A DNA stretch of 51,388 bases from positions 1-51,388 of the forward strand of contig NZ_LHZA01000140.1 in NCBI RefSeq assembly GCF_001580535.1. The letters run 5' to 3'. The notes beneath the pieces were generated by a model. It ran no database searches and was not told the DNA's origin. It was given only the letters and a program-made list of their open reading frames with translations. Position numbers and translations under genes: made by a program. Shown piece after piece: positions 16,854 to 24,854 of this stretch. The stretch is from Acetobacter cerevisiae. GTDB lineage: Bacteria; Pseudomonadota; Alphaproteobacteria; Acetobacterales; Acetobacteraceae. Every line of letters begins with the position of its first letter. Position 1 is the stretch's first letter.

Positions 16854-17488
16854 AGGCCAGAGCTTACAGCCTGATGATGCTGATATTTTTCCGTCAGACA
16901 CCAGTGCAGATGGTTGCGCACCGCGGGCCATTCTGCCGCAGTCACGCTATACACGCAGGTATCGCGCAGTGAGCCATCGGGAAGCCGCTGATGGCAGCGC
17001 AAAATACCATCCAGCCTAGCCCCCAGCCGCTCAATGGCCCGGCGGCTGCGCTGATTGAGGTAATGCGTGCGGAACTCGACTGCCAGACAGCCCAGCGTTT
17101 CAAACGCATAGGAGAGCAGAAGCATCTTGGCTTCCGTATTGACGGGCGTTCTCTGCACACAGGCCGCATACCATGTGGAGCCAATTTCCACGCGCGGGCC
17201 GGCCTTATCGATATTCATGAAGGTCGTCATACCGACGATGCGGTTATCCTGCAGGCTGACCACCGTATAAGGCAGCATGGTGCCGCGCTGCTGCAAATCC
17301 AGACGGCGCTCAACCTCAGCCAGCATGGCCTCGGGTTTTGGCACCGAGGTGCACCAGACTTTCCATTGCTCTCCATCCTGCACAGCTTGCCGCAGTCCCT
17401 CCACATGAGTGAGGGACAGGGGCACAAGCTGGACATGCTGGCCTGTCAGGCCAACAGGAGCGTCGGGGAAGGTACGTCGTGTCGTCAT
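16832..17488 (-). CDS. GNAT-family N-acetyltransferase (RimJ/RimL type)
   Basis: This 218-residue protein has the GNAT layout: an N-terminal strand (VQLVPLSLTHVEGL), an IVGMTTFMNID beta strand, a VEIGSTWYAACVQRT segment and a C-terminal SRRAIERLGARLDG helix-loop that contacts acetyl-CoA. The V-E-I-G-x-T-W-Y signature is that of the RimJ/RimL-like subgroup, which acetylates protein N-termini, amino acids or small molecules. The substrate is unknown. It starts 17 bases after rpoH stops and is probably cotranscribed with it. Confidence 0.85.
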   Translation of the reverse strand: MTTRRTFPDAPVGLTGQHVQLVPLSLTHVEGLRQAVQDGEQWKVWCTSVPKPEAMLAEVERRLDLQQRGTMLPYTVVSLQDNRIVGMTTFMNIDKAGPRVEIGSTWYAACVQRTPVNTEAKMLLLSYAFETLGCLAVEFRTHYLNQRSRRAIERLGARLDGILRCHQRLPDGSLRDTCVYSVTAAEWPAVRNHLHWCLTEKYQHHQAVSSGLQARAAS

Positions 17489-17505
17489 AGGAACTCAGGA
17501 GGGCC

Positions 17506-18393
17506 TTAGCCCTCCTGTGCTGCTCCGCGACGGGCTTCGACTTCTTTCTTCATCGCGGCCTGAACTTTTTCAAAAGCCCGGACTTCAATCTGGCGCACGC
17601 GCTCACGCGAGATACCATACTGATGGGCCAGATCTTCCAGCGTAGACGGCTCATCCGTCAGGCGACGTTCCGTAAAGATGTGCCGCTCACGCTCGTTCAA
17701 AGAGCTCATGGCGTTGGCAAGCAGGGCTTTACGACCAGAAAGCTCTTCGTTTTCCGCGTAGGTTTCTTCCTGATTGACCTGATCATCCACCAGACGATCC
17801 TGCCACTCATTATCCTGATCAGCCCGCATGGGGGCGTTCAGGCTGTGGTCGGGCGCGGCCATACGGCGGTTCATGCTCACCACATCCTGCTCGGACACGC
17901 CAAGCGTGGTGGCAATTTTGTTCACCTGTTCGGGCTGAAGGTCACCGTCATCAATCGCCTGCATCTGCCCTTTCAGGCGGCGCAGGTTGAAGAACAGTTT
18001 CTTCTGAGCCGCAGTGGTGCCCATTTTAACCAGAGACCAGCTATGCAGAATGTATTCCTGAATGGCCGCACGGATCCACCACATGGCGTAGGTTGCCAGA
18101 CGGAAGCCCTTGTCCGGGTCAAACCGGCGCACGGCCTGCATCATGCCGATATTGCCCTCACTGATGAGTTCATTCACCGGCAGGCCATAGCCCCGGTAAC
18201 CCATAGCGATTTTTGCAACCAGCCGCAGGTGAGATGTCACCAGTTTGTGCGCGGCCTTTACATCGCCCTTGTCCTTCCACAAATGGGAAAGACGAAGTTC
18301 TTCTTCCGGAGTGAGAAGGGGATATTTACGGATATCCTGAAGATATCTTGAAAGATTATTTTCAGGACCAACATTGATGACAGATGAGACCAT
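17506..18393 (-). CDS. rpoH: Heat-shock sigma factor RpoH
   Basis: This 295-residue alternative sigma factor directs RNA polymerase to heat-shock promoters. Region 2 contains LVTSHLRLVAKIAMGYRGYG, ELISEGNIGMMQAVRRFDP and TYAMWWIRAAIQEYI. The RpoH box QKKLFFNLRR (residues 130-139), diagnostic against RpoD or RpoS, is present. Region 4 ends in the helix-turn-helix ISRERVRQIEVRAFEKVQ. The message has a hairpin that pairs its ribosome binding site, and a promoter of the alphaproteobacterial RpoH-dependent type lies upstream; both are listed separately. Confidence 0.97.
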   Translation of the reverse strand: MVSSVINVGPENNLSRYLQDIRKYPLLTPEEELRLSHLWKDKGDVKAAHKLVTSHLRLVAKIAMGYRGYGLPVNELISEGNIGMMQAVRRFDPDKGFRLATYAMWWIRAAIQEYILHSWSLVKMGTTAAQKKLFFNLRRLKGQMQAIDDGDLQPEQVNKIATTLGVSEQDVVSMNRRMAAPDHSLNAPMRADQDNEWQDRLVDDQVNQEETYAENEELSGRKALLANAMSSLNERERHIFTERRLTDEPSTLEDLAHQYGISRERVRQIEVRAFEKVQAAMKKEVEARRGAAQEG

Positions 18394-18398
18394 CGACT

Positions 18399-18424
18399 GA
18401 GCACTCCTCTTAACTGGAAAGCTC
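18399..18424 (-). promoter_or_regulatory. Hairpin sequestering the rpoH ribosome binding site (possible RNA thermometer)
   Basis: In the mRNA, GAGC pairs with GCUC, then a U-U mismatch, a U-G wobble, and UCC pairs with GGA around an 8-base loop. The GGAG of the Shine-Dalgarno (GAGGAG, 10 bases before the ATG) sits in the stem. A short stem with a mismatch and a wobble over the SD is what is expected of a thermometer that opens on warming. The fold was assigned by eye. Confidence 0.5.
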
Positions 18425-18452
18425 CCTGCAGCGCCTCAGGTTCCGTGAAAAT

Positions 18453-18481
18453 CTGATAAGCGTTGCGTAGAGTTAGGCAAG
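18453..18481 (-). promoter_or_regulatory. Putative RpoH-type promoter of rpoH
   Basis: On the minus strand CTTG (18478-18481), 17 bases, then CTTATCAG fits the core of the alphaproteobacterial heat-shock promoter (CTTG, 17-18 bases, CYTAT). It would give a ~55-base leader that contains the SD hairpin. Confidence 0.4.
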
Positions 18482-18794
18482 TTTCCGGTTAACAAGCGGA
18501 TAAAAATTATGTCCTCTTCCCTCGCCCCCCGAATGGGCAGCGCGAAGGAAAAAACACCCGGTCCGACGGCCTTGCGGACATGTCGGAAAGGACGTTGACG
18601 GTGCGCCGGAATTACATTTCTGTCAAGAAAATCCCCGCAAACCCGCAGTTTGCTTAGGGCATGACTGCTTTCTGCCTTTCAGGCGAAGAGGCAGACTCGG
18701 AACCGGGCGGAAAGGACTGGCATAGTGCCTTTGACGCATGCAGCCCCGGAAAGTTCCCCGTGGGGCGTTTAAAAACGCATCCGGTTTGATAAAG
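18482..18794. other. Intergenic region between rpoH and rluD
   Basis: Together with the rpoH leader this is a 400-base stretch with no gene I can support. It contains several short plus-strand frames (42 codons at 18661, 29 codons at 18498) without clear ribosome binding sites. Near the end of rluD a GCGTTT/AAACGC hairpin at about 18764-18777 could stop minus-strand transcripts. Confidence 0.4.
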
Positions 18795-19943
18795 TCAGGC
18801 GATCACCGCTTTCTTTGGATTAAGCCCCAGCGCTTCACCCAGAGCCAGCATATCCTCGGGCATCGGGGCTTCAAACAGCATCTGCTCCCCATTACGAGGG
18901 TGAGTAAAACCCAGACGCGCCGCATGCAGGGCCTGCCGGGGGAAATCCAGTGCCGCCGCCCGCGCCGTGGAGGAAAGGGCTTTGGCCGCTGCCGGAATAC
19001 GCCGCAGATAAACCGGGTCCCCCATCAGCGGGTGACCATTCGCCGCAAAATGCACCCGGATCTGATGCGTGCGGCCTGTTGCCAAGCGGCACTGCACCAA
19101 CGCCGCGCCCATCTCAAAGGCCTGCAAGGTACGGTAGCGGGTGAGCGCCCATTTGCCACCATGGGTAACAATAGTCATGCGTTTGCGGTCCCGCTTGTCC
19201 CGCCCAATGTCACCTTCATACTCGCCTTCCGCTGGCTGCGGGCAGCCCCAGCAAAAGGCCAGATAGGCACGGTCTATCCGTCGGGCGGCAAAATCGGCCG
19301 AGAGTGCGAGGTGCGCCTGCTCCGTTTTGGCGGCCACCATCAGGCCGGATGTATCCTTGTCCAGCCGGTGCACGATGCCGGGCCGCCGCTCCCCACCAAT
19401 GCCTTTCAGACTTTCCCCGCAATGGGCAATCAGGCCATTCACCAGCGTGCCGGTCTCGTTCCCCGGGGCGGGATGCACCACAAGGCCTGCCGGCTTATTG
19501 AGCACAATCAGATCCGCATCTTCATACAGAACGTCAAATTCCACGCGCTCGCCTTGCGGCACAGCAGGTGTGGCGGGGGGAATGGTCAGAACATAAGTCA
19601 TACCCGCCCGCACGGTCTCGGCGGGTTCTGTGATAGGGGCCGCATTGCCTGCCAGATGCCCCTCTTCAATCAGCGCTTTGACGCGCGAGCGGGACAGTGT
19701 GCCGGACTGTGCGGCCACAAAGCGATCCACACGGTCTCCGGCATGCTCCTCGGCAGCAACAAAAACCAGAGACGTGCCAGAAAGAGTCCCGGCAGGCGTT
19801 GAATCGGGCTGAGGCGTGCCGGTTTGCTTCAAAACTGTTCTACTTTTTTCAGGCGGGACGGAAAGCGCGAGTAAAAGCCTTTTATCCTCTGTGGCGTCAA
19901 GAACGCAGCAGTGCAGCTCATGCGGTGCGTATGGTTTTATCAT
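18795..19943 (-). CDS. rluD: 23S rRNA pseudouridine synthase RluD-type
   Basis: This protein of 382 residues has an S4 RNA-binding domain (DRVDRFVAAQSGTLSRSRVK) and the pseudouridine synthase core. The catalytic motif is GIVHRLDKDTSGLMV with the active Asp; AGLVVHPAPGN and RTHQIRVHFAANGHP are the other family blocks. In E. coli RluD modifies helix 69 of 23S rRNA; a closely related RluA/RluC-type target cannot be excluded. About 65 residues precede the S4 domain, more than usual, so the true start may be inside (a TTG at 19832 is a candidate). It is divergent from the permease gene with only 26 bases between. Confidence 0.9.
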   Translation of the reverse strand: MIKPYAPHELHCCVLDATEDKRLLLALSVPPEKSRTVLKQTGTPQPDSTPAGTLSGTSLVFVAAEEHAGDRVDRFVAAQSGTLSRSRVKALIEEGHLAGNAAPITEPAETVRAGMTYVLTIPPATPAVPQGERVEFDVLYEDADLIVLNKPAGLVVHPAPGNETGTLVNGLIAHCGESLKGIGGERRPGIVHRLDKDTSGLMVAAKTEQAHLALSADFAARRIDRAYLAFCWGCPQPAEGEYEGDIGRDKRDRKRMTIVTHGGKWALTRYRTLQAFEMGAALVQCRLATGRTHQIRVHFAANGHPLMGDPVYLRRIPAAAKALSSTARAAALDFPRQALHAARLGFTHPRNGEQMLFEAPMPEDMLALGEALGLNPKKAVIA

Positions 19944-19969
19944 ACAGCAACGGATGCTAGGCAGAGAAC

Positions 19970-21058
19970 ATGACAGCCCTCCGCCCTTCTGGCCCCTCTC
20001 AGCCTTCCGGCACGCCGTCGCTGGCGCAGATCAGAGCCGCCTATCAGGCGTTGCTGGCCCGCCGGCTGAGTATTCTGGCCATTCTGGGCGGCGCTATTTG
20101 CCTTTCTGTGCTGCTGGATTTCTCTCTGGGGCCCGCCGGACTTTCCCCCGCACAGCTTATCCATACGCTCCTGCACCCTTCCACTGTGCCTGCCAGCCAG
20201 CGGATTATCGTCTGGCAGATCCGTCTGCCTTACGCGCTGATGGCGGTCTGTGTGGGAGCGGCCCTCGGGCTTTCCGGTGCTGAAATGCAGACCATTCTGG
20301 CCAATCCGCTGGCCAGTCCATTTACGCTGGGCGTCTCGGCGGCTGCGGCCTTCGGGGCCTCACTTGCCCTCGTATTAGGGCTACATCTTCCGGGGCTGCC
20401 TGATACCTGGCTGATTGCGGGTAATGCGTTTGTCTGCGCCATTGGCTCGGTTTTTCTGCTCGATGTGGTCGGGCATTTGCGCCATGCGCGCACGAGCACG
20501 GTGGTGCTGTTTGGCATTGCGCTTGTTTTTACGTTTCAGGCGCTGGTGTCCCTCATGCAGTTTATGGCTAGTGAGGATGCGTTGCAGGATCTGGTCTTCT
20601 GGACCATGGGCAGCCTGACGCGCACCACATGGCCCAAAGTTGGCTTGCTGGCGGCAATGGGCGCACTTGTCGTGCCATTCTCTTTCCGGGCGGCATGGAG
20701 CCTGACCACCCTGCGCATGGGGGAAGAACGCGCCGCCAGTCTGGGTGTGAATGTGCCGCGCGTGCGCCGGGGCGCGTTGTTACGGGTCAGCCTGCTTTCC
20801 GCTCTTGCGGTCTCATTTGTTGGTATTATCGGATTTGTGGGGCTGGTGGCACCACATATTGCCCGCAGGCTGCTGGGGGAAGATCATCGCTTTTATCTGC
20901 CGGGTAGCATGCTGGCGGGCGCGTTGATTCTCTCACTGTCCTCTGTGACAGCCCGCATGCTGATCCCCGGTGTGATTATTCCTACGGGCATTGTCACGGC
21001 ACTGGTGGGTATTCCGTTTTTCCTCAGCATCGTATTGCGGCAGCGCGGCTTATCATGA
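19970..21058 (+). CDS. FecCD-family ABC permease (iron-chelate/cobalamin type)
   Basis: This 362-residue inner-membrane protein has about nine to ten hydrophobic segments. The FecCD family motifs are clear: LRLPYALMA-like entry (IRLPYALMAVCVGAALGLSG), NPLASPFTLGVSAAAAFGAS, and the coupling segment GFVGLVAPHIARRLLG that docks on the ATPase. Family members import ferric siderophores, haem or vitamin B12. The stop overlaps the ATPase gene by four bases. No substrate-binding protein or TonB-dependent receptor gene is adjacent, so the substrate cannot be assigned. No B12 riboswitch is visible, and the 26-base upstream gap leaves no room for one. Confidence 0.9.
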   Translation: MTALRPSGPSQPSGTPSLAQIRAAYQALLARRLSILAILGGAICLSVLLDFSLGPAGLSPAQLIHTLLHPSTVPASQRIIVWQIRLPYALMAVCVGAALGLSGAEMQTILANPLASPFTLGVSAAAAFGASLALVLGLHLPGLPDTWLIAGNAFVCAIGSVFLLDVVGHLRHARTSTVVLFGIALVFTFQALVSLMQFMASEDALQDLVFWTMGSLTRTTWPKVGLLAAMGALVVPFSFRAAWSLTTLRMGEERAASLGVNVPRVRRGALLRVSLLSALAVSFVGIIGFVGLVAPHIARRLLGEDHRFYLPGSMLAGALILSLSSVTARMLIPGVIIPTGIVTALVGIPFFLSIVLRQRGLS

Positions 21059-21870
21059 CGTCGGCCCCCTCCCCCCAAGCCGGGCTAAGCGCCACACATG
21101 TCACGGTGCAGTATGGCAGGCGCATCGTGTTGCAGGACGTGACCGCTGGCCCCTTTAGGCCCGGCTCGGTCTGCGCTCTGCTGGGACCGAATGGCAGCGG
21201 CAAATCCACCCTGATGCGTGCCATGGCCGGACTGGTGCCGTCCTCCGCCTGCGTCACGCTAAATGGTGCTGAACTGTCCGGTATGAGCCTGACAGACCGC
21301 ACTGCGCGCTGCCTGTATCTGCCACAGGCCCTGCCTGCTGCGGTGCATCTCCCGGTTCTGGAAGCCCTGATAGCGGCCCGTAAGACGGCTGACCGTGCCC
21401 GCGTTCTTTCGGCCTCTGACGCGCCGGAAGAAGACGCCATTCAGTCCGCGCTGGAAAGCCTCACTCTCTTCGGTATTCCGCAGCTCGCCATGCAGGCCAT
21501 GGACGAACTCTCCGGCGGTCAGCGGCAACTGGTCGGGCTGGCGCAGGCACTCAGCCGTAAGCCAGACACTCTGCTCCTGGATGAACCCCTCAGCGCGCTG
21601 GACCTGCACCACCAGTTTGCCGTGATGGATATTTTGCGTCGGGAAAGTACTGCCCATCAGCTTGTTATCGTGCTGGTCCTGCATGATCTGAACATTGCCC
21701 TGAACATGACAGACTTTGTGACGGTGCTGCATGACGGCCAGATGGTTGCCTCCGGCCCACCTGCTGCGGTGCTGACCCCTGACCTGCTGCGCGAAGTTTA
21801 TCGCGTCCACGCCCGTGTGGAAGAAGGCGCGGACGGCAGGAAGTTTGTCAGCGTGGACGGGATTGCATGA
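21055..21870 (+). CDS. ABC transporter ATPase, FecE/BtuD type
   Basis: This 271-residue ATP-binding subunit has Walker A GPNGSGKST (residues 44-52), a Q-loop in YLPQALP, the signature ELSGGQRQLV, Walker B TLLLDEPLSALD, and the switch histidine in VLHDLNIAL. The sequence after the D-loop (LDLHHQFAVMDILRR) is characteristic of the importers of iron chelates and B12. It works with the overlapping permease gene. It converges with selO, whose stop is 10 bases away. Confidence 0.93.
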   Translation: MTSAPSPQAGLSATHVTVQYGRRIVLQDVTAGPFRPGSVCALLGPNGSGKSTLMRAMAGLVPSSACVTLNGAELSGMSLTDRTARCLYLPQALPAAVHLPVLEALIAARKTADRARVLSASDAPEEDAIQSALESLTLFGIPQLAMQAMDELSGGQRQLVGLAQALSRKPDTLLLDEPLSALDLHHQFAVMDILRRESTAHQLVIVLVLHDLNIALNMTDFVTVLHDGQMVASGPPAAVLTPDLLREVYRVHARVEEGADGRKFVSVDGIA

Positions 21871-21880
21871 GGCCGTTCCC

Positions 21881-23344
21881 TCAGGTTCCACAAAACGTAT
21901 AACGCACCCGCTCACTGGCCTGTGCCGGGCGAGCATAGGCCTCTTTGCCCGGTTGGTCGTCATATGGATGGGTGCAAACGGCGAGCAAGTCTTCAAACGG
22001 CGCGAAATCACCCTCTTCCACCGCCGCCTTGATCATAGCTTCCACCAGATGATTGCGGGGGATAAAGGCCGGGTTGACCTGCTTCATGGCGTCTACGCGA
22101 GTTGAGACGGAAACTTCCCCCTCCTGCGCCAGACGCTGCCGCCAGCGGCCCAGCCACGCCCCAAACCCAGCGAGGGGCTCTGGCACAGTCTCCCCGTTTA
22201 TCGCACCCTCGGAGCTAAGGGCGCGGAAGGTCTGTGTGAAGTCCGCTTCCTCCGCCTGCATCGTCTCCAGCAAGCTGCGCAGAAGGGCGGCATCCTCCGG
22301 TTGCACTGTGTTCAGCCCCAGCTTGGCCCGCAGACCAGCCAGATAAGTTTCCTGAAAACGTCCTTCAAACGTAGCGAGGGCCTGTTGCGCAACGGGCACG
22401 GCCTGTTCTTCATCATCCGCCAGTAACGGCAGGAGCGCTTCTGCCAGACGGGTCAGGTTCCACAGGGCCATACTAGGCTGATTGCCATACGCGTAGCGCC
22501 CGCGTTCATCAATAAAGCTGAACACCGTAGAGGTGTCATACTGCTCCATGAAGGCGCAGGGTCCGTAATCAATCGTCTCGCCAGAGATAGCCATGTTGTC
22601 GGTATTCATCACGCCGTGAATGAAGCCTTTGAGCATCCACTGCGCGACCAGATCAGCCTGTGCCGCAATCACCTGCTCCAGCAGAGACAGATAAGGAGCC
22701 GGAGTCTGGGCTGCATCGGGATAATGGCGGGCTATGGCGTAATCAGCCAGTAGCCGCAGACCCGTAAGGTCCTGACGCGCCGCAAAAAACTGGAACGTCC
22801 CTACCCGGATGTGGCTAGCGGCCACGCGGGTCATCACAGCCCCCGGCAGAGGGGTTTCACGCATGACCTGCTCGCCGGTCACGACTGCGGCCAGAGCGCG
22901 GGTTGTGGGGATCCCCATCGCGGCCATGGCCTCGCTCACCACATATTCCCGCAGCACGGGGCCGAGTGCGGCGCGCCCGTCTCCCCGGCGCGAATAGGCG
23001 GTGCGGCCAGAGCCTTTCAGCTGAATTTCACGTACGTGCCCGCTGGCGTCCGTCACATCCCCCAGCAGCAACGCCCGGCCATCCCCCAACTGCGGCACAA
23101 AATGCCCGAACTGATGCCCGGCATAGGCCAGCGCAAGCGGCTGCACACCGGGCGGCATATGAGAACCGGAGAGCATGGCAACACCTTCCGGCCCGGAAAG
23201 CCAGACGGGGTCCAGCCCCAGAGATTTGGCCAGAGGAACATTCAGTTTGATCAGTTGAGGCGCTGCAACCGGCGAGAGAGCTGCGGAGGCATAAAAATGG
23301 TCAAGCAACTGGCTGTAGGTTTGCCGCAGGGAAAAGGAGGTCAT
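21881..23344 (-). CDS. selO: SelO/YdiU protein adenylyltransferase
   Basis: This 487-residue pseudokinase-fold enzyme transfers AMP from ATP to Ser, Thr or Tyr of target proteins, in E. coli in response to oxidative stress. Typical blocks are LAYAGHQFGHFVPQLGDGRA, QLKGSGRTAYSRRGDGRA, the GFIHGVMNTDNMAISGETID active-site loop (with Asn and Asp for metal) and YGPCAFME. The C-terminus ends FCGT; eukaryotic homologues have selenocysteine near this place, and bacterial ones cysteine, as here. Start MTSFSL at 23344 has GAAGGG before it; a GTG 21 bases upstream lacks a ribosome binding site. Confidence 0.95.
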   Translation of the reverse strand: MTSFSLRQTYSQLLDHFYASAALSPVAAPQLIKLNVPLAKSLGLDPVWLSGPEGVAMLSGSHMPPGVQPLALAYAGHQFGHFVPQLGDGRALLLGDVTDASGHVREIQLKGSGRTAYSRRGDGRAALGPVLREYVVSEAMAAMGIPTTRALAAVVTGEQVMRETPLPGAVMTRVAASHIRVGTFQFFAARQDLTGLRLLADYAIARHYPDAAQTPAPYLSLLEQVIAAQADLVAQWMLKGFIHGVMNTDNMAISGETIDYGPCAFMEQYDTSTVFSFIDERGRYAYGNQPSMALWNLTRLAEALLPLLADDEEQAVPVAQQALATFEGRFQETYLAGLRAKLGLNTVQPEDAALLRSLLETMQAEEADFTQTFRALSSEGAINGETVPEPLAGFGAWLGRWRQRLAQEGEVSVSTRVDAMKQVNPAFIPRNHLVEAMIKAAVEEGDFAPFEDLLAVCTHPYDDQPGKEAYARPAQASERVRYTFCGT

Positions 23345-23557
23345 GCAAAGGCCCTTCATGGTCACAGCCAGTGGGGAAAAATCCGGGTCGGGCGCGCAGG
23401 AAACAGCCAGACCGCAAGCGTGAAGCTGATATGGGGACGATGGCCCTGCTCTGGCAACACACTTATGATCATGTTATTTAACCGCCACCATCGCAACAAA
23501 CCCTGTCAATGCAGGCACAGACACACTGCACAGCAGGCCGCGGAGACGCCAGACGTT

Positions 23558-24655
23558 ATGAGCACCCCTACCAAGACCGCTTTCCAGATTACGCCAAAAG
23601 CCGACCGGGTCTCCCCGGAAGAGCGGGCCGCCCTGCTTGCCAACCCCGGTTTTGGCCGCGTCTTTTCCGAACATATGGCCGTTGTCACCTACACGGAAGG
23701 CAAGGGCTGGCACACGCCGCAAATCCTGCCGCGCGGGCCGCTGACGCTGGACCCGGCTGCCTCTGTCCTGCACTACGCGCAGGAAATTTTTGAAGGCATG
23801 AAGGCTTACCGCGCCCCCAATGGTGAAGCCCTGCTGTTCCGCCCGGATGCCAACGCCCGCCGCTTCCGCCATTCTGCTGAACGTATGGCCATGGCACAGG
23901 TGCCGGAAGAGCTGTTTCTGGATGCCGTGACGCAGCTCGTCACCATCGACAAGGACTGGATTCCGGCGGCTGACGTTGGCACGCTGTATATCCGCCCCTT
24001 CATGATTGCGACGGAAGCTGCTCTGGGTGTGAAACCTGCTTCTGAGTTCAAATTTCTGGTGATTGCCTGCGCAGCCGGGGAATATTTCTCCAAGGATGCC
24101 GGCCCGGTGAGCGTGTGGGTGGAAGAACGCACGGTACGCGCCTCCCGCGGTGGCACGGGTGAAGCCAAATGCGGTGGCAACTATGCAGCCAGCCTCACAG
24201 CCCAGATGGAAGCCAAGGAAAATGGCTGCCATCAGGTGCTGTTCCTGGATGCGGTTGAACGCAAATGGATTGAGGAAATGGGTGGTATGAACATCGTGAT
24301 GGTGTTTGATGACGGCACCATCCTCACGCCCCCGCTGGAAGGCACCATTCTGCGCGGCATTACGCGGGATTCCCTGCTGACGCTGGCGCGGGACAAAGGC
24401 CTGACGGTGCGTGAAGAACCCTATGCGATTGACCAGCTTTACGCCGATGCCAAATCCGGCCACCTGAAAGAAGTCTTTGCCTGTGGCACGGCTGCGGTTG
24501 TGACACCCATCGGCACGCTGAAAAGCGCTGAAGGCACCTGCGTGATCAATGAGGGCAAAACCGGCGAGGTCACCACGGCCCTTCGTAAAGCCCTGTGCGA
24601 CATCCAGTATGGCCGCGCGGATGACGCGCATGACTGGGTGAAGCAGGTTTCCTGA
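23558..24655 (+). CDS. ilvE: Branched-chain amino acid aminotransferase
   Basis: This class IV PLP aminotransferase of 365 residues interconverts valine, leucine and isoleucine with their 2-oxo acids. The length and motifs (YAQEIFEGMKAYR near residue 80, YIRPFMIATEAALG, the GEAKCGGNYAASL segment with the PLP-lysine, and FACGTAAVVTPIG) match the larger BCAT subgroup. The frame is open upstream for another 249 codons, but that part is antisense to selO and has no family likeness; the ATG at 23558 is where the homology begins. The 213 bases between selO and ilvE must carry both promoters. A strong terminator follows. Confidence 0.95.
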   Translation: MSTPTKTAFQITPKADRVSPEERAALLANPGFGRVFSEHMAVVTYTEGKGWHTPQILPRGPLTLDPAASVLHYAQEIFEGMKAYRAPNGEALLFRPDANARRFRHSAERMAMAQVPEELFLDAVTQLVTIDKDWIPAADVGTLYIRPFMIATEAALGVKPASEFKFLVIACAAGEYFSKDAGPVSVWVEERTVRASRGGTGEAKCGGNYAASLTAQMEAKENGCHQVLFLDAVERKWIEEMGGMNIVMVFDDGTILTPPLEGTILRGITRDSLLTLARDKGLTVREEPYAIDQLYADAKSGHLKEVFACGTAAVVTPIGTLKSAEGTCVINEGKTGEVTTALRKALCDIQYGRADDAHDWVKQVS

Positions 24656-24683
24656 ATTTCCGCTTCTTAACTGCGCGTTTTTT

Positions 24684-24720
24684 AATCCCGCCCGGTACGT
24701 TTTGTCCGGGCGGGATTTTT
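24684..24720 (+). terminator. Intrinsic terminator of ilvE
   Basis: A perfect 12-bp stem (AATCCCGCCCGG 24684-24695 and CCGGGCGGGATT 24706-24717) with a 10-base loop is followed by T residues. It lies 28 bases after the ilvE stop. The A-rich/T-rich ends would allow weak function in both directions. Confidence 0.92.
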
Positions 24721-24854
24721 TATGAGGGCGCGTCCTTCACTCTCTCCACTCGTCTCGGAACGAACGGGCATCCCTGTCCAGATTTTGCCACATAAAGCGA
24801 GCAACCTTTCAATAAGTCCAGCAGTTCCCACTCACGGGACATCGTGAGGATGTC

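Noticed and set aside
18661..18789. 42-codon frame in the rpoH-rluD space
   Set aside because: Codon use looks plausible, but there is no good ribosome binding site and no family likeness; kept only as a note on the region.
18738..19802. 354-codon plus-strand frame opposite rluD
   Set aside because: rluD on the other strand carries HRLDKDTSG and an S4 domain; the shadow has low-complexity composition and no domain.
22811..23557. 249-codon upstream extension of the ilvE frame
   Set aside because: It is antisense to selO, has no likeness to aminotransferases, and the BCAT homology starts at the ATG at 23558.
23345..23557. Promoters in the selO-ilvE space
   Set aside because: An ATGATCAT palindrome and AT-rich tracts are present near 23465, but no -35/-10 pair stands out enough to call.
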